Assembly: GCF_024756255.1 (NCBI RefSeq)
Contig: NZ_JANUHB010000002.1
Location: 1,302,001-1,366,000 of the forward strand
Length of the DNA: 64,000 bases
Source of the DNA: Massilia agilis
Lineage (GTDB): Bacteria; Pseudomonadota; Gammaproteobacteria; Burkholderiales; Burkholderiaceae_D
Reading direction: 5' to 3'
Shown: positions 54,399 to 63,288 of the stretch, one piece after another
How positions within the stretch are numbered: the first letter of the stretch is position 1
How the letters are laid out: each line of letters opens with the position of its first letter
Notes under the pieces: model-generated
What the model saw: only the letters and a program-made list of their open reading frames with translations
What the model was told of the DNA's origin: nothing
Database searches by the model: none
Program-made: the position numbers and the translations under genes

Positions 54399-56078
54399 GT
54401 GATCTCCACCCTGAAATCGGCCCTCGAAAACAAGCGCCTCGGTGCGCTGCCGGCGCTGCCAGCAGCACTGCGCAACAAGCTCGCGCCGCTGCTGCTGCTC
54501 GCGCTGGCGATCACCGCCGCCGTCACGCTGTACCAGTGGCGCGACCAGGCCAGCTACAAGCCGCTGTTCGGCGCGCACGAAAAGGTCGCCGCCAGCGACA
54601 TGATGGGCGTGCTCGACGCCGAACACATCCCCTACCGGCTGCACCCCGAAAGCGGCCAGGTGCTGGTGCCGGCAAGCAGCCTGGGCAAGGCCCGCATGCT
54701 GCTGGCCGCCAAGGGCGTGACCGCGCAGCTGCCGGCCGGCCTGGAACTGATGGACCACAACGACCCGCTCGGCGTGTCGCAGTTCGTGCAGGACGTGCGC
54801 TTCCGGCGCGGCCTGGAGGGCGAGCTGGCGCAGAGCATCCTGACGCTGGACGCGATCGCCAGCGCGCGCGTGCACCTGGCGATCGCCCGCTCCAGCTCCT
54901 TCGTGGCGAGCGATGGCGAGAAGTCCTCGGCCTCGGTCGTGGTCGCGGTCAAGCCGGGCCGCACGCTCACCAACGAGCAGATCGCGGCGATCGTCAACAT
55001 GGTCGCTGGCAGCGTGGCCAACCTGTCGCCGTCGCGCGTGTCGCTGGTGGACCAGGCCGGCAACTTCCTTTCCTCGCGCGTGGACCTGGCCGACGGCTTC
55101 GATGCCGCCAGCTCGGGCGAGAACACCGACAAGCGCGTCACCGACGGCGTGCGCGCCAACGTCAACGAGCTGCTCGGGCCGGTGCTGGGCGCGAACAACT
55201 ACAAGGTCTCGGTCACCGCCGACATCGACAACGACAAGGTCGAAGAGACCCAGGAAAAATACGGCGCCGACCCCAAGATCACCAGCGAAGCGATGCGCGA
55301 GGAGCTGGAGAAGAGCCGCGTGGCGATGGGCGTGCCCGGCACGCTGTCGAATCGCCCGCCGCAGGTCGACACCACCAAGCCGGAAGACCCGAACAAGCCG
55401 AACGACGACGGCAGCGCGCGCAAGAACGCGAGCACCCGCCAGTTCGCGTATGACCGCTCGATCACCCAGATCAAGAAGAGCCGCGGGCGCCTGCGCAAGC
55501 TGTCCGTGGCGGTGGTGCTGAACGACGCCGCGCCGGGCGCGCCCAAGGGCGGCTGGAACGCCACCGAACTGGCGCGCATCGACAAGATCCTGCGCGGCGG
55601 GCTTGGCATCGACGCGGCACGCGGCGACGTGCTGGCCGTGTCCAGCCTGCGCTTCCCGGCGCCGCCGGCCCCCGAACCGTGGTGGCAGGAGCGCGACACG
55701 GTGGTCGATGCCAGCGGCTGGGCCGCGTGGGCGGTCGGGCTGCTGCTCGCGTGGCTGGCGCTGGTGCGCCCGCTGCTGCGCCTGCTCAACCATCGTTTCG
55801 GCCCGCAGCCGCCGGCGAAGATCGCGCCTGCCGCGCTGCCCGGCACGACCGCAGCCGCGGCCGCAGCGGGCACCCCCGCCCTCGCGGCGGGCGACGCAAA
55901 GCAGATGCCGGTGGTGCCGCTGCTGGAGAACTATGACCTGCCGCCGGCCGGATCGGCCGTGGACGTGATGGTCGACCACCTCAAGGTCCTGGCCGGCAAA
56001 GAGCCGGAACGCGTGGCCGAAGTGGTCAAACAATGGGTACAGAAGAAAAATGGCCGAAGCGAACCCCAACAACAGTAA
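54399..56078 (+). CDS. fliF: Flagellar MS-ring protein FliF
   Basis: A 559-residue protein with two membrane helices (about residues 27-45 and 440-460). Ring-building motifs follow the first (HIPYRLHPESGQVLVPAS; VQDVRFRRGLEGELAQSILT; ARVHLAIARSS), and the C-terminal tail that binds FliG ends DHLKVLAGKEPERVAEVVKQ. The start is GTG at 54399 with only a weak ribosome site, so it may be coupled to fliE. Overlaps fliG by 29 nt. Confidence 0.96.
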   Translation: MISTLKSALENKRLGALPALPAALRNKLAPLLLLALAITAAVTLYQWRDQASYKPLFGAHEKVAASDMMGVLDAEHIPYRLHPESGQVLVPASSLGKARMLLAAKGVTAQLPAGLELMDHNDPLGVSQFVQDVRFRRGLEGELAQSILTLDAIASARVHLAIARSSSFVASDGEKSSASVVVAVKPGRTLTNEQIAAIVNMVAGSVANLSPSRVSLVDQAGNFLSSRVDLADGFDAASSGENTDKRVTDGVRANVNELLGPVLGANNYKVSVTADIDNDKVEETQEKYGADPKITSEAMREELEKSRVAMGVPGTLSNRPPQVDTTKPEDPNKPNDDGSARKNASTRQFAYDRSITQIKKSRGRLRKLSVAVVLNDAAPGAPKGGWNATELARIDKILRGGLGIDAARGDVLAVSSLRFPAPPAPEPWWQERDTVVDASGWAAWAVGLLLAWLALVRPLLRLLNHRFGPQPPAKIAPAALPGTTAAAAAAGTPALAAGDAKQMPVVPLLENYDLPPAGSAVDVMVDHLKVLAGKEPERVAEVVKQWVQKKNGRSEPQQQ

Positions 56079-57090
56079 TTCCCCGCTCCAGCCGAACGAG
56101 GCCGGCTTGTCCCCGGTCGAGCAGGCGGCGATCGTGCTGCTGTCGATCGGCGAGGAGCAGGCTGCCGCCGTGCTGCGCTGCCTCGAGCGCGAGGAGCTGC
56201 TCGAACTGACCCAGGTGATGAGCCGGATGAGCGGCATCAAGGTGGACACGGTGCGCGTCTCGCTGCAGAACTTCTTCGACGACTACCGCCAGCAGAGCGG
56301 CCTGCACGGCGCCTCGCGCAGCTACCTGAAACGCTCGCTCGACCTGGCCCTGGGCAGCGACATCGCCAACAGCGTGCTGAACACGATCTACGGCGACGCG
56401 ATCCGCCCGATGACCGCGCGCCTGCAGTACGCCTCGCCCAAGTGGCTGGCCGAATTCGTGATGCGCGAGCACGTGCAGATGCAGGCCGTGTTCCTGGCCT
56501 TCCTGCCGCCGGCGCTGGCCGGCCAGATCCTGGAAAGCCTGCCGGGCGACGGCCGCGAGCTGGTGCTGCTGCACCTGGCGCGGCTGGACGAGATCGACCG
56601 CGACCTGCTCGGCGAGCTGGAGGACCTGGTGGCGCGCTGCCTGGCCGCGCTCGATTCGCAAAGCGCGAGCGTGGACGGCGTGCACCAGGTCGCCGAGATC
56701 CTCAACCGCCTGCCGGGCAACCGCGCCGCGATGGTCGAGTTGATCCGCGCCCACGATCCGGACGTGTGCAGCAAAATCGAGATGTCGATGTACGACTTCT
56801 ACATCCTGTCGCGCCAGTCCGAACAGACCATCACGCGCCTGCTCGACGAAGTGCCGCTCGACCAGTGGGCGATCGCGCTCAAGGGCGCCGAGCCGGCGCT
56901 GCGCGACGCGATCCTGAATGCCATGCCGCGCCGCCAGGCCCAGAGCTTCGACGAGCTGATGCGCCGCTCCGGCCCGGTGCCGCTGTCGCGCATCGAGCAA
57001 ACCCGCAAGGACATCATGGGCGTGGTCAAGGAGCTGTCCGAGGCCGGCCAGATCGAAGTGCAGCTGTACGACGAGGCCACCGCCGAATGA
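56050..57090 (+). CDS. fliG: Flagellar motor switch protein FliG
   Basis: A 346-residue protein. N-terminal part LSPVEQAAIVLLSIGEEQAA binds FliF; middle ASPKWLAEFVMREHVQMQAV; C-terminal torque helix region reads LLDEVPLDQWAIALKGAEPA with the charged residues that meet MotA. Overlaps fliF by 29 nt and fliH by 4 nt. Confidence 0.96.
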   Translation: MAEANPNNSNSPLQPNEAGLSPVEQAAIVLLSIGEEQAAAVLRCLEREELLELTQVMSRMSGIKVDTVRVSLQNFFDDYRQQSGLHGASRSYLKRSLDLALGSDIANSVLNTIYGDAIRPMTARLQYASPKWLAEFVMREHVQMQAVFLAFLPPALAGQILESLPGDGRELVLLHLARLDEIDRDLLGELEDLVARCLAALDSQSASVDGVHQVAEILNRLPGNRAAMVELIRAHDPDVCSKIEMSMYDFYILSRQSEQTITRLLDEVPLDQWAIALKGAEPALRDAILNAMPRRQAQSFDELMRRSGPVPLSRIEQTRKDIMGVVKELSEAGQIEVQLYDEATAE

Positions 57091-57782
57091 AACACTTCCG
57101 TCCCTACCACTTCCCGCCGCTCGCGCAGTTCGGCGCCGCCCTCGAAGACGGCGCGCCGGCCCTGCCCGACCAGGACTGGCAGGGCGCGCTCGCCGACGGC
57201 TACCGCCAGGGCCAGCGCGACGGCTACGATGCCGGTTTCGAGCAGGGCCTGACCGAAGGCCGGCAGGCCGGCCACGCGCAAGGCATGGCAGCCGGGCTGG
57301 CCCAGGGCACCGAGCAGGCGCGCGAACAGGCCAGCGCCCAGTTCGAGCAGGCCGCCAAGCCGGTCGATGCCATGCTCCGCACGCTCAAGAAGCTGCGCGC
57401 CGACCTCAAGGCTGCGCAGCGCAAGGAAGTGGTGGACCTGGTCGGCAAGATCGCGCGGCAGGTGATCCGCGCCGAGCTCGCGTTGCAGCCGGTGCAACTG
57501 CTCGCGCTGGTGGACGAAGCACTGGCCGCCATGCCGCCCACCCGCGACGCGGTCGAGGTATTCCTCAATCCCGAAGAGCTCAAGCGCGTGACCGAGCTCG
57601 ATCCCAAGCGCGCCAAGAAATGGACCCTGATGGCCGACCCGTCGCTGGAGCCGGGCGAGTGCCGCGTGCGCGCCGGCGACCATGAGGTCGATGCCGGCTG
57701 CCAGGGCCGGCTTGCCGCCTGCATGGAACAGGTCGCCGAAAAACTGCAGGCCGCCGCCAACGGCGAGGAGGCCGCGGCATGA
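57087..57782 (+). CDS. fliH: Flagellar export regulator FliH
   Basis: A 231-residue protein. Gly/Gln-rich heptad-like repeat at about residues 38-75 (GYRQGQRDGYDAGFEQGLTE and on), as expected for FliH GxxxG helices, then the globular C-terminal domain (DLVGKIARQVIRAELALQPV). It binds and restrains the FliI ATPase. ATG overlaps the fliG stop; the end overlaps fliI by 4 nt. Confidence 0.93.
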   Translation: MKHFRPYHFPPLAQFGAALEDGAPALPDQDWQGALADGYRQGQRDGYDAGFEQGLTEGRQAGHAQGMAAGLAQGTEQAREQASAQFEQAAKPVDAMLRTLKKLRADLKAAQRKEVVDLVGKIARQVIRAELALQPVQLLALVDEALAAMPPTRDAVEVFLNPEELKRVTELDPKRAKKWTLMADPSLEPGECRVRAGDHEVDAGCQGRLAACMEQVAEKLQAAANGEEAAA

Positions 57783-59095
57783 TGGAGCTGGCCGAGACCC
57801 TGCGCCTGCTGGACATCGGCGAAGTGCCGGTCGCGACGCCGACCGGCCGCCTGGTCGGCGCGCGCGGGCTGCTGCTCGAGAGCGTCGGCTGCAAGCTGCA
57901 CACCGGACAGCGCTGCCGCGTCGAGACGGTCGACGGCGGCTGGCTCGACGCCCAGGTGGTGGGCTTTCGCGACAAGGTCTCCTATCTCATGCCGTTCAAG
58001 AAGGCCGAGGGCCTGGCCACCGGCGCCCGCGTGCTGCCGGCGCCGCCGGCGCGCGGCCCGCTCATCGGCCCGGAATGGCTGGGACGCATGGTCAACGGGC
58101 TGGGCGAGCCGATCGACGCTCTGGGCCGGCTGGGCGGCGACACGCAGCTGGCGATGACGCCGCCGCACGTGAACCCGCTGCGCAAGCACCCGGTGGACCA
58201 GCCGCTGGATGTGGGCGTACGCGCGATCAACGGCATGCTCACGCTCGGCCGCGGCCAGCGCGTCGGCCTGATGGCCGGCAGCGGCGTGGGCAAGAGCGTG
58301 CTGCTCGGCCTGATCACGCGCCAGACCGTGGCCGACGTGATCGTGGTCGGCCTGATCGGCGAGCGCAACCGCGAGGTGCGCGAATTCGTCGAGCGCTCGC
58401 TCGGCACCGAAGGCCTCAAGCGCGCGGTGCTGGTGGTGGCCCCGGCCGACGAATCGCCGCTCATGCGCGTGCGCGCGACCGAACTGTGCCACGCGGTGGC
58501 GGCGCACTACCGCGACCGCGGCCAGCACGTGCTGATGCTGGTCGATTCGCTCACCCGCTACGCAATGGCGCTGCGCGAAGTGGCGCTGTCGCTGGGCGAG
58601 CCGCCGGCCACGCGCGGCTATCCGCCGTCGGTGTTCTCCACCCTGCCCCAGCTGGTCGAGTCGGCCGGCAACGGCGAGGGCGAAGCCGGCAGCATGAGCG
58701 CGATCTACACCGTGCTGGCCGAAGGCGACGACCAGCAGGATCCGGTGGTGGACACCGCGCGCGCGATCCTCGACGGCCACATCGTGCTCAGCCGCGAGCT
58801 GGCCGAGCGCGGCCACTACCCGGCGATCGACGTGGCCGCCTCGATCAGCCGCTGCATGGCGCAGGTGGTCGCACCGGCGCATGCCGAAGCCGCGCGCAAG
58901 CTCAAGGCCAGCATGGCGCGCCATGCGCGCGTGCGCGACCTGATCCCGCTGGGCGCCTATGTGGCCGGCGCCGATCCCGAGACCGACCGCGCGGTCAACC
59001 TGCATCCGAAGATCGAAGCATTCCTGTGCCAGGGCACGCGCGAAGCCGCGCCGCTGGCGCAGTGCGTGCAGCAGCTGGAGGTATTGATGGCATGA
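57779..59095 (+). CDS. fliI: Flagellar export ATPase FliI
   Basis: A 438-residue F1-beta-like ATPase. Walker A GLMAGSGVGKSVLLGLI near residue 164; Walker B LMLVDSLTRYA; the catalytic region GLIGERNREVREFVE. Powers and orders export substrates. Overlaps fliH and fliJ by 4 nt each. Confidence 0.97.
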   Translation: MMELAETLRLLDIGEVPVATPTGRLVGARGLLLESVGCKLHTGQRCRVETVDGGWLDAQVVGFRDKVSYLMPFKKAEGLATGARVLPAPPARGPLIGPEWLGRMVNGLGEPIDALGRLGGDTQLAMTPPHVNPLRKHPVDQPLDVGVRAINGMLTLGRGQRVGLMAGSGVGKSVLLGLITRQTVADVIVVGLIGERNREVREFVERSLGTEGLKRAVLVVAPADESPLMRVRATELCHAVAAHYRDRGQHVLMLVDSLTRYAMALREVALSLGEPPATRGYPPSVFSTLPQLVESAGNGEGEAGSMSAIYTVLAEGDDQQDPVVDTARAILDGHIVLSRELAERGHYPAIDVAASISRCMAQVVAPAHAEAARKLKASMARHARVRDLIPLGAYVAGADPETDRAVNLHPKIEAFLCQGTREAAPLAQCVQQLEVLMA

Positions 59096-59526
59096 GCAGG
59101 CAAGCGACGATCGACAGCCTTGACCTTTTGGTGCGCGTGCGCGCCAGCGAGGTGGACCGCATCCAGGCCGACCTGGCCCGCCAGGAAGCCACGCGCGGCC
59201 GCTACCAGGCCAACCTGGACCGGCTCCATGCGCTGGTGGAAGGCAGCGGCGCGTCCGGCGCGCTGTCGCCGGCGCTGGCCCTGAACTGCGGGCAGTACAA
59301 GCAGGCCGTGTTCGCGCTGGCGGACAGCCACCGCACCGACCTGCACCTGCACGAAGCGAACATGCAGGTCGCCCAGCGCGAGCTGGCCCACGCATGGACG
59401 CGGCGCGAGGTGCTGGGCATGGTGCTGGACCGGCACCAGGGCGCCGCCGACCGCGAACGCGATCGCGCGCTGCGCAAGCGCGAAGACGAAACCGCCACCC
59501 AGGCGTGGCTGGCAGGACGGGCATAA
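59092..59526 (+). CDS. fliJ: Flagellar export protein FliJ
   Basis: A 144-residue all-helical coiled-coil protein (VRASEVDRIQADLARQEATR, later HEANMQVAQRELAHAWTRRE and a final DRERDRALRKREDETATQAW). Sequence is only weakly conserved in this family; identity rests on size, coiled coil and position right after fliI. Links the ATPase ring to FlhA. Confidence 0.85.
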   Translation: MSRQATIDSLDLLVRVRASEVDRIQADLARQEATRGRYQANLDRLHALVEGSGASGALSPALALNCGQYKQAVFALADSHRTDLHLHEANMQVAQRELAHAWTRREVLGMVLDRHQGAADRERDRALRKREDETATQAWLAGRA

Positions 59527-59555
59527 CGCCCGGTTAGAACGAAGAGGAGCATGAG

Positions 59556-60944
59556 ATGACGATCAACAGCCCGACCTACGACCCGGCCAGCACCGCGACG
59601 GCCCTGGCGCAGAAGTTCACCGCGCCGACCCAGGACATGCTGACCGCGCAGACCAAGGACGCGCAGGCGACCACCAAGGCGCTGTCCGACCTGGGCCTGG
59701 CCATCGGCGCCTTCCAGACCAGCCTGTCGTCGCTGACGGGCCTGAACAAGACCCTGTTCGCGCAATCGGCGGTGATGTCCGACACCTCGCTCGGCACGGC
59801 CACCGCGACCGCCACCGCCGGCACTGGCACATTCAGCTTCTTCGTCGAGCAGATCGCCACCTCGACCCAGGTCGCCTACGACAACCTGAGCAACGACGGC
59901 CTGGCCGGCGGCTCGGTCGCGATCAGCATCGGCGGCACGCCCTTCACGGTCAGCCTGGCAGGGGCCGACACCAGCAAGGACGGCAAGATGAGCGTGGCCG
60001 AACTGGCGGCGGCGATCAACAAAGCCTCCGCCAACGCCGGGCGCGTGCAGGCGGCGGTGGTGACCATCGCCGGCGTGCCCAAGCTCACGCTGACCTCGAC
60101 CGCCACCGGCACCGGCCACGCGATCACGCTGGACGCGTCGGGCATGACCGCCAGCACGCTCAAGACCAAGCTGACCGATCCGCTCAACTTCAGCACCACG
60201 GTCACCGGCCAGAACGCGGTCGCCTACCTGGGCGACGCCTCCGGCCCCAGGATCGAGCAGGCATCGAACACCTTCACCAACTACGACGGCCTGAGCGTCA
60301 CGTTCACCAAGGCGCAGGCCGCCGGCGCGACGCCGGTCACGGTGACCGTCAGCCCCGACAGCGGCAAGACCAGCAAGAACGTCCAGGACTTCGTGGATGC
60401 CTACAACACGCTGAAGAAGGCCATCGACGGCCTGCTCGACACCGGCGACGCCGCCAAGAAGAAGGCGCCCGGCACGTTTGCGCATGACTCGGGCATTCGC
60501 GCGCTGCGCGACCGCCTGGTCGCACTGATGCGCCCGACGGTCGGCGCCTCGCTCGCCAGCTACGGGATCATCGCGACCAAGGAGGGCACGCTGGCCGTCG
60601 ACTCGACCCGCCTGTCCAACCAGCTGGCCAGGGACCCGAACGGGCTGGACGCGCTGATCGGCAAGGCCACGGCCAACACCAGCACCCGCAGCGGCATCGC
60701 GGGCGCGCTGCAGACCTTCCTGGAAAAGTGGAGCGACTCGACCAGCGGCCAGCTCAAGATGCGCAGCGACGCCAACGACAAGCTGCAAAAAAGCCTGACC
60801 GTACGCCAGACCGCACTCGACGCCCAGTACGACGCGGCCTACCAGCGCTACCTGCTGCAGTTCACCCAGCTGCAGACGCTGCAGAGCACCATGAACTCGA
60901 ACTCGTCGATGTTCGACGCCCTGTTCGGCGACAAATCGAAGTAA
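59556..60944 (+). CDS. fliD: Flagellar hook-associated protein 2 (filament cap) FliD
   Basis: A 462-residue cap protein. N-terminal INSPTYDPASTATALAQKFT, Thr/Ala-rich middle, and the FliD C-terminal region YGIIATKEGTLAVDSTRLSN then RYLLQFTQLQTLQSTMNSNS. An AGGAG precedes the ATG. In lateral systems this is lafB and follows the same order before fliS (lafC). Confidence 0.95.
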   Translation: MTINSPTYDPASTATALAQKFTAPTQDMLTAQTKDAQATTKALSDLGLAIGAFQTSLSSLTGLNKTLFAQSAVMSDTSLGTATATATAGTGTFSFFVEQIATSTQVAYDNLSNDGLAGGSVAISIGGTPFTVSLAGADTSKDGKMSVAELAAAINKASANAGRVQAAVVTIAGVPKLTLTSTATGTGHAITLDASGMTASTLKTKLTDPLNFSTTVTGQNAVAYLGDASGPRIEQASNTFTNYDGLSVTFTKAQAAGATPVTVTVSPDSGKTSKNVQDFVDAYNTLKKAIDGLLDTGDAAKKKAPGTFAHDSGIRALRDRLVALMRPTVGASLASYGIIATKEGTLAVDSTRLSNQLARDPNGLDALIGKATANTSTRSGIAGALQTFLEKWSDSTSGQLKMRSDANDKLQKSLTVRQTALDAQYDAAYQRYLLQFTQLQTLQSTMNSNSSMFDALFGDKSK

Positions 60945-60957
60945 GGACCCGAAGCAC

Positions 60958-61347
60958 ATGGCCTACACAGACGCCTACAGCGACTACCACGCAGTCAACC
61001 TCGATGCGCAGACCGCGCGCGCCTCCCCGGTGGAGCTGGTGCTGCTGCTCACCGACGGGCTGCTCGACGAGCTGGCCCGCGCGCGCGCGCACATCGTGCA
61101 CAAGCGCTACGAGCAGAAGGCGAAGAGCATCGACAAGTGCGTGGAGATCATCCATGGCCTGTCCAGCTCCCTGGACCTGGAGCACGGCGGCGAAGTCGTC
61201 GCCAACCTGGCCAACCTGTACGACTTCTGCGCCCAACACCTGAACGGGGCGGGCATCAAGCTCGACCCGGCGATGGTGGACGAAGTGGTGCGCATCCTGA
61301 CCACGATCCGCCAGGGCTGGCAGGGTGTCCAGGCGCGCCATGGATAG
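60958..61347 (+). CDS. fliS: Flagellin export chaperone FliS
   Basis: A 129-residue helical protein. YSDYHAVNLDAQTARASPVE and LVLLLTDGLLDELARARAHI are the family core, followed by IIHGLSSSLDLEHGGEVVAN. Binds the flagellin C-terminus and brings it to FlhA. Starts 13 nt after fliD; overlaps the fliT-like gene by 8 nt. Confidence 0.95.
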   Translation: MAYTDAYSDYHAVNLDAQTARASPVELVLLLTDGLLDELARARAHIVHKRYEQKAKSIDKCVEIIHGLSSSLDLEHGGEVVANLANLYDFCAQHLNGAGIKLDPAMVDEVVRILTTIRQGWQGVQARHG

Positions 61348-61657
61348 GAGCGAAGCGATGCGCGCGCTGGGCGACGAGCTGGCGGCGGCCGCCACGGCAT
61401 CCGACTGGGATCGCCTGCGGGTGGCGGCGCGCGCGCTGCCGTCCGCGCTGCGCGAGCTGGCCGGGCGCGGGCCGCTCACCGCGCGCGAGCGCGAGGCCCT
61501 GGCCTGGCTGCGCAGCGCCTACGAACAGGCGCAAGGCGCATGCGCGCGCGCCGCGCACGACCTGGAGCTGCGGCTGGACGACATGCGCAACAACAAGGAA
61601 GGCTGGATCGCCTACGCCCTCGGCGGCGACAACGACCCGGCCGTGGAACAACCATGA
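61340..61657 (+). CDS. fliT: FliT/LafD-like flagellar chaperone
   Basis: A 105-residue helical protein with low sequence conservation. Helices RALGDELAAAATASDWDRLR and LTAREREALAWLRSAYEQAQ and the tail ELRLDDMRNNKEGWIAYAL have the layout of FliT-type chaperones for FliD. The ATG at 61340 (MDRSEAMRAL) overlaps the fliS stop. It takes the place of lafD in lateral clusters. Identity comes from position and size more than from motif. Confidence 0.7.
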   Translation: MDRSEAMRALGDELAAAATASDWDRLRVAARALPSALRELAGRGPLTAREREALAWLRSAYEQAQGACARAAHDLELRLDDMRNNKEGWIAYALGGDNDPAVEQP

Positions 61658-62805
61658 ATCTCACGATCACCAACCTCCCTCCTGCCGGCCCTGCCGATAC
61701 CGCCGCCGTTGTGCAGGCGGCCGATGGTGCTGCCATGCCGCCGGCCGGGCTGCCGCCAGCGGCAGGATTTTCCCAGTGGCTGGACGACCTGGCCGCCGCG
61801 CTGCCGCTCGACGCGGCCGGCACCGGCGCGGACGATGCCGCGCCGGACGCGCCGCACGCTGGCGACCAAGCCGATGCCTGCACCGACCCCGCGCAGGACG
61901 CAGCCGCGGTGCCGCAGCAGCCCATGCCCTCGCTGGCGGCGATGGCCATGCCGCTCGTCCCGGCGGGCACGCTCGCCCCGGCCGCGGCCCCGCTCCCGCT
62001 CGCGCAGCCGGGCGAAGCGGGAGGCACCGCCGACATGCCGGTGCAAGCGACCGCGCAGCAAGCCGCGACGCGCGCAGCCATGGCGGCGGGAGCGGTCCCC
62101 ATGGTGACTCCCGCGCCGCTGGCCAGTCCCGCCGCCGTTGACGAATCCTTGCGCGCGAACGACGCGCCGCCGCACGCGGCCCAGGCCACGGATGGCGCCG
62201 ATGCCACGCAACTGCCGGCCGCGCCGCGTAACGCCGTGCCTGCCGCCGCAAGCGAACGCAATGCCGCCGGCGACAGCCCGGCGCCGGCAGCCGCCGGCAC
62301 GGCCCCCGGCTGGGGCGTCGCCGCACCGTCCGCCAACAACGCACCCACGTCCGGGCCGGCACCGGTCGTGCTGGCCGGCCAGCCGGCCGCATGGCGCCAG
62401 GCACTGCACGAGGCGCTCGGCGAGCGCCTGCGCGTCCAGGCCGGCAACAACATCGAACAGGCGGTGATTCGCCTTGAACCGCCCGACCTGGGGCGCGTGG
62501 ATATCTCGATCCGCCACAGCGCCGGCACGCTGCAGGTGGCGCTCTCCGCGACCCACAGCGAGGTCGTGCGCCAGCTGCAAAACGTCAGCGACAACCTGCG
62601 CAACGACCTGGCTGGCCGCCAGTACGCCGAGGTGACGGTGAGCGTCTCGCAAACGCCGCGCGCCCAGCAAGGCGGCTTTGCCGGCTTTGGCGACCAGCAG
62701 CAACGGCAGCGCCAGGGCGGGCGCGAACCGGAGGACGCCGCACCCGGCCTGGCCCTGGCCGACGCCGGCGGCGACAACGCTTTTTCCCTGAAGGGGCGCG
62801 AGTAA
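61654..62805 (+). CDS. fliK: Flagellar hook-length control protein FliK
   Basis: A 383-residue protein. The first 230 residues are Ala/Pro-rich and disordered; the C-terminal domain reads EQAVIRLEPPDLGRVDISIR, the FliK signature (LxPxxLGxVxV), then LQVALSATHSEVVRQLQNVS. Measures the hook and triggers FlhB switching. Start overlaps the fliT-like stop (ATGA). Equivalent to lafE. Confidence 0.93.
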   Translation: MNLTITNLPPAGPADTAAVVQAADGAAMPPAGLPPAAGFSQWLDDLAAALPLDAAGTGADDAAPDAPHAGDQADACTDPAQDAAAVPQQPMPSLAAMAMPLVPAGTLAPAAAPLPLAQPGEAGGTADMPVQATAQQAATRAAMAAGAVPMVTPAPLASPAAVDESLRANDAPPHAAQATDGADATQLPAAPRNAVPAAASERNAAGDSPAPAAAGTAPGWGVAAPSANNAPTSGPAPVVLAGQPAAWRQALHEALGERLRVQAGNNIEQAVIRLEPPDLGRVDISIRHSAGTLQVALSATHSEVVRQLQNVSDNLRNDLAGRQYAEVTVSVSQTPRAQQGGFAGFGDQQQRQRQGGREPEDAAPGLALADAGGDNAFSLKGRE

Positions 62806-62811
62806 AACAAG

Positions 62812-63273
62812 ATGAAGATGTCGATCAAATCCATATTCGCCTTCGCCGGCGTCGCCCTGTTGAGCGGCGCGCTGGCCGCTGGCGCGATGTGGCGATTCAG
62901 CCAGCCGGCCACCGCGCGCGCGCCGTTGGCCAAGAAAACCGAGACCGTCAAGCGGGCCAACCGCTATGTCACGCTCGACAAGGTGATCGTGATGCTGCGG
63001 CGCGGCCCGCGCGACACCGGCCCGCACTACCTGGCCGCCGACCTCGTGCTGGCGACCACGGACGAGAAGGAACGCACCACCAAGGAACACCTGCCGATGC
63101 TGCGCAGCGTCGCCGTGCGCGCGCTGTCGGGCTATGCCATGCCGGCCGCCGCCGAGATGACCGTCGAGCAGTACGCCGAGCAGCTGAACAAGACCTTCGA
63201 GGCCAGCTACGCCAAGGACAAGGCCGACAAGCCGTTTTCCGAAGTCATGATCAGCAAGCTGATCATCGAATAA
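62812..63273 (+). CDS. fliL: Flagellar basal-body-associated protein FliL
   Basis: A 153-residue membrane protein: N-terminal helix (about residues 6-24, FAFAGVALLSGALAAGAM) then a periplasmic domain with YVTLDKVIVMLRR and HYLAADLVLATTD. Conserved end MISKLIIE. FliL supports stator function. Equivalent to lafF; placed before fliA as in lateral clusters. Confidence 0.92.
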   Translation: MKMSIKSIFAFAGVALLSGALAAGAMWRFSQPATARAPLAKKTETVKRANRYVTLDKVIVMLRRGPRDTGPHYLAADLVLATTDEKERTTKEHLPMLRSVAVRALSGYAMPAAAEMTVEQYAEQLNKTFEASYAKDKADKPFSEVMISKLIIE

Positions 63274-63288
63274 GCGTCTGGTGCGCCC

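Noticed and set aside
54363..56249. 628-codon minus-strand open frame
   Set aside because: Antisense to fliF, whose protein features are unambiguous.
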